Shown: piece by piece, positions 11,856 through 19,445 of the stretch
Layout of the letters: each line of letters opens with the position of its first letter
How positions within the stretch are numbered: position 1 is the first letter of the stretch
Source of the DNA: an uncultured Roseburia sp.
Lineage (GTDB): Bacteria > Bacillota > Clostridia > Lachnospirales > Lachnospiraceae
Reading direction: 5' to 3'
DNA length: 64,000 nucleotides
Assembly (NCBI GenBank): GCA_947642555.1
Contig: CANRSX010000022.1
Location: 1 to 64,000, forward strand
Made by a program: the position numbers and the translations under genes
Notes under the pieces: generated by a model
The model's input: the letters and a program-made list of their open reading frames with translations, nothing else
Database searches by the model: none
What the model was told of the DNA's origin: nothing

Positions 11856-12629
11856 CTAATGCATAAAGATATTTCTCATCCGGATGACCTCGTCATCCTG
11901 CAACCGCTTCTGCATAAACAGCCGGTACTCCCGCAGCACTTCCTTTTTCTTCTGCTCGGAAATCGCCTCCGGGTAGTCAAGATCCTCAAGCCTGCTCTTT
12001 GACGCCGTCAGATTCAGCCTCGTACCCGTACTGTAATTGTATGCGTAATCCAGCGCGTTCGTCTGTGCGCCGATGCCGCTCCTGCCCGTGCTCACCTTCG
12101 CGAGGGCTTTGTCGATGTCACCCAGGTCAAAATCCCCGGTCACATCGAAGTCCTCAATCCCCAGCATCTGCAGCGTGGAATCCGGCATCTTTATGCTCAT
12201 CCCGCCGCCGTTGGCATCCGTCGCGATCTGGTAGGTATCCTTACTCCCGTCAAGCAGGTTCCTGGTGTTGTAATTCGTCTGGGATGCGATATCCTCGATG
12301 CCCTTCTTGTACTGGTCGATCTGCTTCTGGATCGCCGCCCGGTCGGAATCCGTCATCACCGCCGTATTCGACGCCTGCACGCCCAGCTCGCGGATCCGCT
12401 GCAGATAGTCGGTGATCCCCGCCATCCCGCCGTCCGCGATATTTAACATATCCTTCGCCGCGCCGATATTGTTCTCCCCGGCCTTATATCCGCGGATCTG
12501 TGCGTCCTGCTTCTCTATAATGGCAAGCTCAGCCGCGCCGTCCGCTGCGCTCTGGATCTTCTTCCCGCTCGCAAATCTCCCGTAATCTGTATAAAATGAT
12601 GAACCCTGAACTGATGAAATCCCGCTCAT
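11856..12629 (-). CDS. Short flagellin, D0/D1 only
   Basis: Filament protein of the flagellin family, 257 aa, much shorter than a standard flagellin because the surface-exposed D2/D3 region is absent. The N-terminal half has the hallmark pattern: SGKKIQSAADGAAELAI, then the LQRIRELGVQASN block, then NYNTRNLLDG. The C-terminal half keeps the coiled-coil element VSTGRSGIGAQTNAL, then departs from the usual ending with a charged tail (QKRLQDDEVIRMRNIFMH). About 15 residues of the usual extreme N-terminus are missing. The GGGGG-rich site before the ATG is acceptable. It is a self-contained unit between rplL and rpoB with its own sigma-A-like promoter and terminator. It may be a minor flagellin or a flagellin-like accessory protein. 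Confidence 0.85.
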   Translation of the reverse strand: MSGISSVQGSSFYTDYGRFASGKKIQSAADGAAELAIIEKQDAQIRGYKAGENNIGAAKDMLNIADGGMAGITDYLQRIRELGVQASNTAVMTDSDRAAIQKQIDQYKKGIEDIASQTNYNTRNLLDGSKDTYQIATDANGGGMSIKMPDSTLQMLGIEDFDVTGDFDLGDIDKALAKVSTGRSGIGAQTNALDYAYNYSTGTRLNLTASKSRLEDLDYPEAISEQKKKEVLREYRLFMQKRLQDDEVIRMRNIFMH

Positions 12630-12698
12630 AACCGATTCCCCCTTTTCATCCCGTCAATCATAAGCACCCGCCACACCGGCAGATAATTTTACAGATAT

Positions 12699-12727
12699 AT
12701 TGTACCGCAAAACAACGGAGACGGCAA
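12699..12727 (-). promoter_or_regulatory. Sigma-A promoter of the flagellin gene
   Basis: Minus strand: TTGCCG (12722-12727), exactly 17 bases, TACAAT (12699-12704), about 70 bases before the start codon. No sigma-28 match (TAAA-N15-GCCGATAA) is visible here, so this flagellin is probably expressed by the housekeeping sigma factor. Confidence 0.7.
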
Positions 12728-12814
12728 GCAGAATTTTCCTGATTTTCCAAAATGCCGCACCGGCCTGCGGACAGCCGCGGACCGTCAGGGAATGCCGGGC
12801 CCCGTCGGACCTTC

Positions 12815-12853
12815 CAAAAGAAAAGCCCGGACAGAACTTTCGCTCCGCCCGGG
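12815..12853 (-). terminator. Intrinsic terminator after rplL
   Basis: On the minus strand CCCGG...CCGGG arms (12849-12853 and 12826-12830) extend through wobble pairs around a CGAAAG loop and are followed by TTTTCTTTT. It ends the rplJ-rplL transcript 34 bases after rplL. Confidence 0.8.
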
Positions 12854-12886
12854 ACTCTCTTTTCATAATTATAACTGTCTGCCTGA

Positions 12887-13264
12887 TTACTTTAAGGTAA
12901 CCTTAGCGCCCTCAGCCTCAAGCTTCGCCTTGATGTCGTCCGCCGTAGCCTTGTCAGCCGCCTCTTTCACTACCTTCGGCGCTCCGTCAACCACGTCCTT
13001 TGCTTCCTTTAAGCCTAATCCGGTTACCTCGCGGACAACCTTGATTACCTTAACCTTGTTCGGGCCAACCTCGGTCAGCTCTACGTCGAACTCGGTCTTC
13101 TCCTCAGCTGCAGCTGCCTCGCCGCCGCCTGCTGCCGCAACCACAACGCCCGCCGCTGCGGATACGCCAAACTCCTCCTCGCATGCCTTTACCAGGTCAT
13201 TTAACTCCAGTACGCTTAACTCTTTGATCGCATCAATAAATTCTGCTGTCGTCAGCTTTGCCAT
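12887..13264 (-). CDS. rplL: 50S ribosomal protein L7/L12
   Basis: Stalk protein that recruits translational GTPases to the ribosome, 125 aa as expected. It has an N-terminal dimerisation segment ([19 protein letters not shown]), an alanine-rich hinge near residues 37-55, and the conserved C-terminal GTPase-contact fold containing [24 protein letters not shown] sits ten bases before the ATG. It follows rplJ by about 135 bases and is closed by an intrinsic terminator. Confidence 0.97.
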   Translation of the reverse strand: MAKLTTAEFIDAIKELSVLELNDLVKACEEEFGVSAAAGVVVAAAGGGEAAAAEEKTEFDVELTEVGPNKVKVIKVVREVTGLGLKEAKDVVDGAPKVVKEAADKATADDIKAKLEAEGAKVTLK

Positions 13265-13400
13265 GATTATTCTCCTCCATTTCGCTCATTCTGTCTCCCC
13301 GCATCACGCAGACACAGGGGCTGTTTTGCTGCATCCCGCGGCGTGCCGCCGTCGCGCAGCCGTATCTGCATCGGATTCCTTCCGGTAATCCTTGCGAAAA

Positions 13401-13988
13401 TTATTCCGCCGGGGTCTCCGCCGCTTCCTCTGCAGGAGCCTCCGCTGCTTCCTCTGCCGGAGCCTCTGTACTCTCCGCTGCCGCTTCTACCGCCGCGTCT
13501 GCCGCGCCGCCCTTCTCCGCGATCTGATTCAGAACGCGTGCCAGGTTCGCCACCGGAGACTGCAGGCTTCCAAGCAGTCTGGAAAGAAGCTCGTCTCTTG
13601 ACGGGATGGATGCAATCGCCTTCATCCCTTCCTCATCGTAGTAGTTCCCCTCGATCACGCCGGCTCTGATCTCGAGCGCCGGAGCAGTCTTGGCAAACTT
13701 CGCAATCACTCTTGCCGGAGCGGTCGCATCTGTCGTAGAAATCGCAAATGCATTCGGTCCCTCAAGGATATCCTTCAGGCTCTCGAACTCCGTTCCCTCG
13801 ATCGCGCGTCTCACCAGCGTATTCTTATATACCTTATAAGTTACGCCTGCTTCCCTTAACGTCCTGCGCAGCTGTGTGTCTTCTGCTACGGTGAGTCCGC
13901 GGTAATCAACTACCACAACGGCCTGTGCGCCTTTCATGTTGTCGGAAATTTCCTGAACTACAGGCTGTTTCAGTTCTACCTTTGCCAC
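13401..13988 (-). CDS. rplJ: 50S ribosomal protein L10
   Basis: Anchor of the L7/L12 stalk on 23S rRNA, and in bacteria the autoregulator of its own leader. The GTG at 13986-13988 gives 195 aa starting (V/M)AKVELKQPVVQEI, the family N-terminus, with AAGGAGG seven bases upstream; longer versions run back through the attenuator. Residues 1-165 are a normal L10. The last ~30 residues are a low-complexity acidic tail built from AEEAAEAP-like units, encoded by an imperfect DNA repeat at about 13405-13475. Such a tail is longer than usual for L10. Confidence 0.96.
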   Translation of the reverse strand: MAKVELKQPVVQEISDNMKGAQAVVVVDYRGLTVAEDTQLRRTLREAGVTYKVYKNTLVRRAIEGTEFESLKDILEGPNAFAISTTDATAPARVIAKFAKTAPALEIRAGVIEGNYYDEEGMKAIASIPSRDELLSRLLGSLQSPVANLARVLNQIAEKGGAADAAVEAAAESTEAPAEEAAEAPAEEAAETPAE

Positions 13989-14221
13989 GTCGTGCACCTC
14001 CTTTTTAAATATTTGTGCATATTCCGAAATAAAAAGAACCTCTTCGTCCGAAAACAAAGAGGTTCTGTCATCAGGCTGTTTCTGCCTTACATACTAATTA
14101 AGATTCCTCGGCAGGCCATACCGGTTACGCCTCATCGGGCACCTGCTGTCTTCGGCATATATGCAGTTTGTTCACACCGGGTCTGACGATGCGAACCGTC
14201 CGCCGTGTAATCTCACGGCGC
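13989..14221 (-). ncRNA. L10 (rplJ) leader RNA
   Basis: The 5' untranslated leader of rplJL. It starts at the perfect promoter at 14228-14256 and ends at the rplJ GTG. A CTGCCGAGGAATCTTAATTA-type segment near 14092-14115 resembles the conserved core of the L10 leader family, whose L10-(L12)4 complex represses expression when stalk protein is in excess. An intrinsic terminator lies near its 3' end. Assignment rests on position and the conserved-looking core, not on a covariance search. Confidence 0.65.
14031..14066 (-). terminator. Attenuator in the rplJ leader
   Basis: A perfect 10-bp stem AGAACCTCTT / AAGAGGTTCT (arms 14057-14066 and 14035-14044) with a 12-base loop is followed on the minus strand by TTTTTATTT. 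It sits between promoter and gene, 43 bases before the rplJ start, so it must be controlled by read-through; L10-(L12)4 binding is the known means in Firmicutes. Confidence 0.85.
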
Positions 14222-14227
14222 TTTCGC

Positions 14228-14256
14228 ATTATAACATTGTATATTGCGGCTGTCAA
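14228..14256 (-). promoter_or_regulatory. Perfect-consensus promoter of rplJL
   Basis: Minus strand: TTGACA (14251-14256), 17 bases, TATAAT (14228-14233). It begins four bases beyond the rplA stop. A promoter this strong upstream of an attenuator suggests that rplJL output is set mainly by read-through rather than initiation. Confidence 0.92.
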
Positions 14257-14260
14257 CAGA

Positions 14261-14956
14261 TTAATTCATAATCTTTGTCACGTTCAGCTTAACGCCCGGG
14301 CCCATCGTCGACGCAAGCGTCGCGCTGCGGATGAACTGACCCTTTAAGCTGGCCGGCTTCGCCTTGTTGATCGCCGCCATAACGGTCTGGAAGTTGTCGC
14401 TTAACTGGTCTTCTGTAAAAGAAGCTTTTCCTAATGGCACATGAATAATGTTTGTCTTGTCCAATCTGTACTCAATCTTACCAGCCTTGATATCGTTGAT
14501 CGCCTTCGTCACATCCATGGTAACCGTTCCGGCCTTCGGGTTCGGCATCAGGCCCTTCGGTCCGAGCACACGTCCCAGACGGCCGACAACGCCCATCATA
14601 TCCGGCGTCGCAACGACAACGTCGAAATCCAGCCATCCTTCGTTCTGGATCTTCGGGATCAGCTCCTCGCCGCCGACATGGTCTGCGCCCGCTGCCTGCG
14701 CTTCATCCAGCTTTGTTCCCTTTGCAAATACCAGAACCTTCACCGTCTTGCCGGTTCCGTGTGGCAGAACCACCGCGCCGCGGATCTGCTGCTCCGCATG
14801 ACGTCCGTCACAGCCTGTTCTAAGATGAAGTTCGATTGTCTCGTCAAACTTTGCCGTAGCGTTCTTTTTAACCAGGTCGATCGCCTCAGCCACATCGTAC
14901 TGAGCCGCCTTGTCAAAAGATTTTACGGAATTTAAATATTTTTTTCCTCTTTTCAT
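14261..14956 (-). CDS. rplA: 50S ribosomal protein L1
   Basis: Binds 23S rRNA at the E-site stalk and in many bacteria represses the rplKA mRNA. 231 aa, the usual length. Conserved blocks include [16 protein letters not shown] at the start, [20 protein letters not shown] in the centre and the C-terminal [18 protein letters not shown] lies eight bases before the ATG. It follows rplK by 68 bases; the rplJL promoter begins right after its stop codon. Confidence 0.98.
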   Translation of the reverse strand: MKRGKKYLNSVKSFDKAAQYDVAEAIDLVKKNATAKFDETIELHLRTGCDGRHAEQQIRGAVVLPHGTGKTVKVLVFAKGTKLDEAQAAGADHVGGEELIPKIQNEGWLDFDVVVATPDMMGVVGRLGRVLGPKGLMPNPKAGTVTMDVTKAINDIKAGKIEYRLDKTNIIHVPLGKASFTEDQLSDNFQTVMAAINKAKPASLKGQFIRSATLASTMGPGVKLNVTKIMN

Positions 14957-15024
14957 TCTATAAACCTCCTGGTGGTGTTATCGGGAGAGGCCCCTCCCAC
15001 TTTACTGCTTCTGATGTCCTGTTA

Positions 15025-15450
15025 TTACTCTTCCACGGTCACGCCCATGCTTCTCGCCGTACCGGCGATCATGCTCATGGCTGCCTCAAGGGACGCCGCA
15101 TTTAAATCCGGCATCTTTAACTCTGCGATCTCCTGCAGCTTTGCTTTGGAGAGCGTCGCCACCTTGTCCTTGTTCGGCGCTGCGGAACCGGACTTGATGT
15201 TGCATGCCTTCTTGATCAGCACCGGAGCCGGCGGGGTCTTTGTGATGAAGCTGAAGCTTCTGTCCGCATACACGGTGATCACAACCGGGATAATCAGGTC
15301 GCCCTGGTCTGCCGTTCTCGCATTAAACTGCTTGGTGAACTCCACGATATTCACTCCGTGCTGTCCAAGTGCAGGGCCAACCGGAGGAGCCGGTGTCGCC
15401 TTGCCGGCCGGAATCTGCAGTTTGATATATCCTTCTACTTTCTTTGCCAT
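15025..15450 (-). CDS. rplK: 50S ribosomal protein L11
   Basis: Part of the GTPase-associated centre and target of thiopeptide antibiotics. 141 aa, exactly the family length. The N-terminal proline-rich segment [20 protein letters not shown] and the C-terminal rRNA-binding domain ending in [15 protein letters not shown] are intact. An AAGGAGG site is ten bases upstream. It lies 19 bases after nusG. Confidence 0.98.
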   Translation of the reverse strand: MAKKVEGYIKLQIPAGKATPAPPVGPALGQHGVNIVEFTKQFNARTADQGDLIIPVVITVYADRSFSFITKTPPAPVLIKKACNIKSGSAAPNKDKVATLSKAKLQEIAELKMPDLNAASLEAAMSMIAGTARSMGVTVEE

Positions 15451-15469
15451 TTTGGAATTGCCTCCTTCA

Positions 15470-15988
15470 TTATTTACTAAGCCTTACATCTGCGAAACTT
15501 ATCTCTACCGGCGTTTCGCGGCCGAATAGCTCGACGTTGATCGTCACGCTCTGTTTGCTCTGGTTCATCGACTGAATCACACCGACGGTATCCTTCCACA
15601 CGCCGCCTGTCACGACGACCGCGTCGCCCTCCGCAAAGTCAACCTGAACGCTCTCTGCGCGGATTCCGAGCGGACGCATCTCCTGTTCGGTAAGGGGTAC
15701 CGGCTTGGATCCCGGACCGACAAATCCGGTAACGCCACGGGTATTTCTGACCACATACCAGGTATCGTCGTTCATAATCATGTTGATCAGCACGTATCCC
15801 GGAAACATCTTTTTGGACACGGTCTTTTTCGCGCCGTTTTTGAGTTCGACAACATCCTGCATCGGCACGCGGACCTCTAAAATCTGATCCTCCAGGTGCC
15901 GGTTCTCAATGGTCTTGTCGATGTTTGCCTTTACCTTATTCTCATAACCCGAATAGGTATGAACCACATACCAGTGTGCCTCTGCCAT
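15470..15988 (-). CDS. nusG: Transcription factor NusG
   Basis: Elongation factor that binds RNA polymerase and affects pausing and termination. 172 aa with an N-terminal NGN domain ([19 protein letters not shown] at the start) and a C-terminal KOW domain ([19 protein letters not shown]). This is the housekeeping copy in its normal place between secE and rplK. It is not a specialised paralogue such as LoaP or RfaH, although the glycan operons in this window begin with terminators. Confidence 0.97.
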   Translation of the reverse strand: MAEAHWYVVHTYSGYENKVKANIDKTIENRHLEDQILEVRVPMQDVVELKNGAKKTVSKKMFPGYVLINMIMNDDTWYVVRNTRGVTGFVGPGSKPVPLTEQEMRPLGIRAESVQVDFAEGDAVVVTGGVWKDTVGVIQSMNQSKQSVTINVELFGRETPVEISFADVRLSK

Positions 15989-16006
15989 ATATCGCCTATG
16001 CCTCCA

Positions 16007-16216
16007 TTACAAACCCAGACCAACAAGGAAATCAACGCCATACTGAATGATAAAATCCAAAAGCGCGATAACAAGACCCATTACAACGGAAACAGCGATA
16101 ACCGCCGTCGTCTGTCTTGCAAGTGATTTTTTCTCCGGCCAGATAATCTTTTTAAACTCCGCTGAAAGCCCGCTAAAAAAGCTCTCCTTTGAAGCCTTGT
16201 CCTCGGTTTTTCCCAT
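16007..16216 (-). CDS. secE: Preprotein translocase subunit SecE
   Basis: Small membrane subunit of the Sec channel, 69 aa, typical of the short Gram-positive form. The amphipathic segment EFKKIIWPEKKSLARQT carries the conserved WP motif and is followed by one transmembrane helix (VIAVSVVMGLVIALLDFII). AAAGGAG precedes the ATG. It sits between rpmG and nusG with short gaps. Confidence 0.95.
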   Translation of the reverse strand: MGKTEDKASKESFFSGLSAEFKKIIWPEKKSLARQTTAVIAVSVVMGLVIALLDFIIQYGVDFLVGLGL

Positions 16217-16240
16217 TTTCTCACTCCTTTGCCATCCGTC

Positions 16241-16390
16241 TTACTTCGTTTCCTTGTGCAACGTGTGGGTCCTGCAGAATCTGCAGTACTTTTTGATTTC
16301 CATTCTGTCCGGATGCGTTTTCTTGTCCTTCGTCGTGTTGTAATTCCGGTTCTTGCATTCCGTACATGCCAGTGTTATTCTTGTGCGCAC
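16241..16390 (-). CDS. rpmG: 50S ribosomal protein L33 (zinc-binding type)
   Basis: Large-subunit protein of 49 aa. The GTG at 16388-16390 gives (V/M)[23 protein letters not shown] lies about six bases upstream, and longer in-frame ATGs would place that site within the gene. Two cysteine pairs (CTEC and CRFC) mark the zinc-containing form, so this is not the zinc-independent paralogue used in starvation. First gene of the rpmG-secE-nusG-rplK-rplA run. Confidence 0.95.
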   Translation of the reverse strand: MRTRITLACTECKNRNYNTTKDKKTHPDRMEIKKYCRFCRTHTLHKETK

Positions 16391-16487
16391 AACTTCCACC
16401 TCCATTAACATTCTTGCTGCTTTTTCCATCCCTCCAGACAGGGCCAGAAAAAGGCATAAAAAAAAGACCTGATTCTATCGCCTGCTA

Positions 16488-16516
16488 ACTATAACACAAT
16501 CCGTCACGAACGTCAA
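16488..16516 (-). promoter_or_regulatory. Sigma-A promoter of rpmG-secE-nusG
   Basis: Minus strand: TTGACG (16511-16516), 17 bases, TATAGT (16488-16493), about 97 bases before rpmG. Confidence 0.85.
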
Positions 16517-16630
16517 CTGTTTTCCTCTGTCTTTTTGCAGCCCCGTTCTGCAGCCCGTTCTGGGCTACTATATATAGTAGATATCCTTTCTCCTCCCCAC
16601 AATTTTTCTTGCGGAATTATAAAAATTTGC

Positions 16631-16657
16631 TAAATTTTTCATGCTTTCTTCCGATAA
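16631..16657 (+). promoter_or_regulatory. Sigma-28 (SigD)-type promoter of the cap gene
   Basis: Plus strand: TAAA (16631-16634), exactly 15 bases, TCCGATAA (16650-16657). The known flagellar sigma consensus is TAAA-N15-GCCGATAA, so one base differs. It lies about 145 bases before the FliD-like start codon and supports late-class flagellar control. Confidence 0.8.
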
Positions 16658-16802
16658 ATATAAAAAGGGTATGTTGCTTCTGTTTTTCACGGATGATAAC
16701 AGTGCAGCACAATATGATGACATACGATTCAGATCCCTGCGTATACGCTGCCGCGTCTGCGGTCCGGTATACAATTTCACGGAAGAAAGGAGGGGATAGG
16801 GC

Positions 16803-18098
16803 ATGACACCCATTGGAAGTGCATATCAGTATTATCTCAACACTTACAGCGATTATGGTATGAACCGCTACGACACGCACAAGAAGAGCCAGCTGCGTGC
16901 GGTTTATAATGATATTGTCAAAACAAATAAAGAAGCTCCCCTTTACAAAATCAGGTATTCAGGCGATGTCGGCCGTTTTGCGATTGACATCAAGGAAAAG
17001 ACGCGTTCCATTCAGAATGTGGTCGCTTCTCTTTCCGAATCAGGCAGCGGTATCGAGAATACCTTTTCCAAAAAAATCGCCCAGTCCTCCGACGAGGATA
17101 CGATCGCAGCGGAATACATCGGTCAGCGGCAGGACGTCGATGATTCTTTGTATTTTGACGTCGAGGTCAGACACTTAGCGACGCCGCAGATCAATCTCGG
17201 CAACTATCTGACGCCGGACTGGCATGATATCAGACCCGGCTCCTACAGCTTTGACCTCTCGACAAACTTAAGCTCCTATGAATTTCAGTACAGCGTCAGC
17301 GAGAGGGACACCAATCAGAGCGTCCAGGATAAGCTGATCCGCCTGATCAACAACGCGGGCGTCGGCCTTCACGCGGAGCTTCTCGGGAACGCCAAAGGAG
17401 AGCAGGCGATTCAGATCACCTCCCTGCAGACCGGTTTAAGTGAAAACGAGCAGTATTTATTTGAAGTGCTCCCGTCGCCGGATCCCGCCTCGATGAAGGC
17501 GATGCAGGTGCTCGGCATCAGCCATGTGGAGCATATGGCCTCCAATTCTTCGTTTCTGCTGAATGGAACGGAGCATTCGTCGCTGTCCAATACCTTTACG
17601 GTCAACAACGCGTTTGAGCTGACCTTAAAGAAAGAAAACACAGGCTCCGCCACCCAGATCGGCTTTAAGCCGAATGCGGATGCGATCGCGGACAATGTCC
17701 AGTCCCTGGTGGACGCTTACAACAATATTATTCAGCTGAGCCACAATTATTCCGATACCCAGCAGTCGAGCCGGCTGCTCCGGGATATGTCAGGGGTTGC
17801 GCGCAACTATTACAGTGAGCTCGAGTCCGTCGGCCTGGAGTTAAAGGAGGACGGCTATCTGGCCGTGGACCGCAGTCTTCTGACGGATGCGGTGACCGCC
17901 CCGGATTCCGACAGCTGTTTTTCACTGCTGAACGAATTCAAAAACGACCTGAACCGAAGAGCTGCCCATGCGTCCATCGATCCGATGAATTATGTGGATA
18001 AACTTCTTGTCGCTTACAAGAATCCGCAGGGCCATAATTTTGCAACGCCGTATATCACCTCGATCTACTCAGGAATGATGTTAGATCAGATTTGTTAA
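16803..18098 (+). CDS. FliD-like flagellar cap protein
   Basis: Probable filament cap (HAP2) protein, 431 aa, the only clear plus-strand gene in the window. Central features match the family: a FliD_N-like part with VRHLATPQINLGNYL, and a C-terminal part with DNVQSLVDAYNNIIQLS, where FliD proteins have an F(V)xAYN motif, followed by LGLELKEDGYLAVD and a final NFATPYITSIYSGMMLDQIC. The N-terminal ~60 residues (Tyr-rich, MTPIGSAYQYYLN) do not look like standard FliD. GGAGGGG precedes the ATG. A sigma-28-type promoter lies upstream and an intrinsic terminator follows. It could also be a FliD-related accessory cap for the short flagellin. Confidence 0.75.
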   Translation: MTPIGSAYQYYLNTYSDYGMNRYDTHKKSQLRAVYNDIVKTNKEAPLYKIRYSGDVGRFAIDIKEKTRSIQNVVASLSESGSGIENTFSKKIAQSSDEDTIAAEYIGQRQDVDDSLYFDVEVRHLATPQINLGNYLTPDWHDIRPGSYSFDLSTNLSSYEFQYSVSERDTNQSVQDKLIRLINNAGVGLHAELLGNAKGEQAIQITSLQTGLSENEQYLFEVLPSPDPASMKAMQVLGISHVEHMASNSSFLLNGTEHSSLSNTFTVNNAFELTLKKENTGSATQIGFKPNADAIADNVQSLVDAYNNIIQLSHNYSDTQQSSRLLRDMSGVARNYYSELESVGLELKEDGYLAVDRSLLTDAVTAPDSDSCFSLLNEFKNDLNRRAAHASIDPMNYVDKLLVAYKNPQGHNFATPYITSIYSGMMLDQIC

Positions 18099-18121
18099 AT
18101 AATGATTTTTTGATAAAAGAG

Positions 18122-18169
18122 ACCGCCGCGGTAAGGATTGTGCTATCCTTACTACGGCGGTTTCTTTTT
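18122..18169 (+). terminator. Intrinsic terminator after the cap gene
   Basis: Arms 18122-18138 and 18145-18161 pair over 17 positions with one mismatch, loop of six, then TTTCTTTTT. The minus strand also has a T-rich stretch after the stem, so it may end both the cap gene and the converging glycosyltransferase operon. Confidence 0.9.
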
Positions 18170-18180
18170 AAAGAAAAAGT

Positions 18181-19353
18181 TCAGCCATCATCCTTCGGAA
18201 ACGCCTGCGTGAGCATATACGTGATACGTCTGACGTAGTCATGCTGTCCCTTTACTTTGCGGTAACCGTTCGCGGCGATTTCCCGGCGCTCCTGTTCGTG
18301 CGACAGATAATACGCCGCCTTTTCCCGCAGGTCATCGATCCCGTCAAAGCACACCAGATCCTGCCCTTCCTTAAAATAATACGGAATCTCCGCCTGGTAA
18401 TTCGTGAGCAGAAATCCGCCTGAGCCCAGCACGTCCCAGATCCGCAGCGGGATCCCGCTTTTGATATTGGGAATCGTGAAATTTAAGTTGATTTTTGACA
18501 TGTGAAACACCTTCGGCATCTGACTCCAGTAGTCGACGGACCCGCAGTACTGTATCCGCAGCAGATCGCTCACGTCGCTGTTGCTGTAGACATTGACCTT
18601 AAACCGGCGGGACAGCTCAATCAGCGCCCGCCGGCGCGTGATCTCCGCAATTTTAAACCCGAGCACCGTCGTCTCAAAAATCAGGCCCAGGTCCGAAAAG
18701 GACCCTTCTGATTTTTCCAGGCGGAAATATTCCTGCAGCTGCTCTAAAATGTCCGCGGTCAGCATCGGCTCTATGATATTCGCGCCGCTGATGTTCATCT
18801 GCGCCTCCATCACGGCATCAAAATAGCCCCGCAGATATTCCGGCAGCCTGTGTTTTAATTTATCGTAGGAATTCCTCTCATAGAGGCTCCCGACAAACGC
18901 GATGTCCCCCTGATACTTCTGTAAATCCTCCGCATCCTCCATCAGCGCGTCGAGCCGTTTTACGTCAACCGCCAGCGGCAGATGCCAGATATTCCGGACG
19001 CCCATCCCTTTAAATTCAAGATAGCTTGTCTGGTCAAAGGTAAAAATGTAATTGCAGCTGTTGAACACTGATTCGTGGTACATGCTGATCAGCGGATTGT
19101 CACAGGTCCAGGAGACATATTTCGTCTGCATTCTCTGGCAGGCGTTGGAAATCAGCGGGAAATAATTTACCGTAAACACCATATCATAGTGATTCTCCCG
19201 GATTTTTTCTTCGATGACACGCTCAAATTCCGGCTCGACGTCGTAGCTGCCCAGCTTCTGCTGAATGTTGTCCACCGTATGCCCGAGCAGCAGAAAGGTC
19301 TGTTCGATATCCCTGTAATTGTATGCTTTCCAGCGGTACATTAGTATGTGCAT
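18181..19353 (-). CDS. CgeB-like glycosyltransferase (DUF3880 type)
   Basis: Predicted GT-B glycosyltransferase of 390 aa. The N-terminal part (MHILMYRWKAYNYRDIEQTF, then an HYDMVFTVNYFPLIS strand) fits DUF3880. The C-terminal half has the CgeB / Glyco_trans_1_2 signature: SKINLNFTIPNIKSGIPLRI, then a GSGGFLLTNYQAEIPYYF acceptor-domain loop and LREKAAYYLSHEQERREIA. This family is common beside flagellin genes and in spore-coat glycan loci; donor and acceptor are unknown. Last gene of the six-gene GC-rich operon, with GAGG before its ATG. Confidence 0.8.
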   Translation of the reverse strand: MHILMYRWKAYNYRDIEQTFLLLGHTVDNIQQKLGSYDVEPEFERVIEEKIRENHYDMVFTVNYFPLISNACQRMQTKYVSWTCDNPLISMYHESVFNSCNYIFTFDQTSYLEFKGMGVRNIWHLPLAVDVKRLDALMEDAEDLQKYQGDIAFVGSLYERNSYDKLKHRLPEYLRGYFDAVMEAQMNISGANIIEPMLTADILEQLQEYFRLEKSEGSFSDLGLIFETTVLGFKIAEITRRRALIELSRRFKVNVYSNSDVSDLLRIQYCGSVDYWSQMPKVFHMSKINLNFTIPNIKSGIPLRIWDVLGSGGFLLTNYQAEIPYYFKEGQDLVCFDGIDDLREKAAYYLSHEQERREIAANGYRKVKGQHDYVRRITYMLTQAFPKDDG

Positions 19354-19445
19354 AATAAAACCTCATCTATCGTTCCGGGCACCGGCACAAAGACATCTGC
19401 CGCCCGGCAGTCAAATCACGGATCCTGGGTTCGGCTCCGGCAGAA

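Noticed and set aside
16391-16802. Possible tRNA gene or extra gene between rpmG and the cap gene
   Set aside because: A tRNA-Trp is often near secE-nusG, so I looked for a cloverleaf or T-loop sequence here and between rpmG and secE. None was seen; the stretch holds two divergent promoters.
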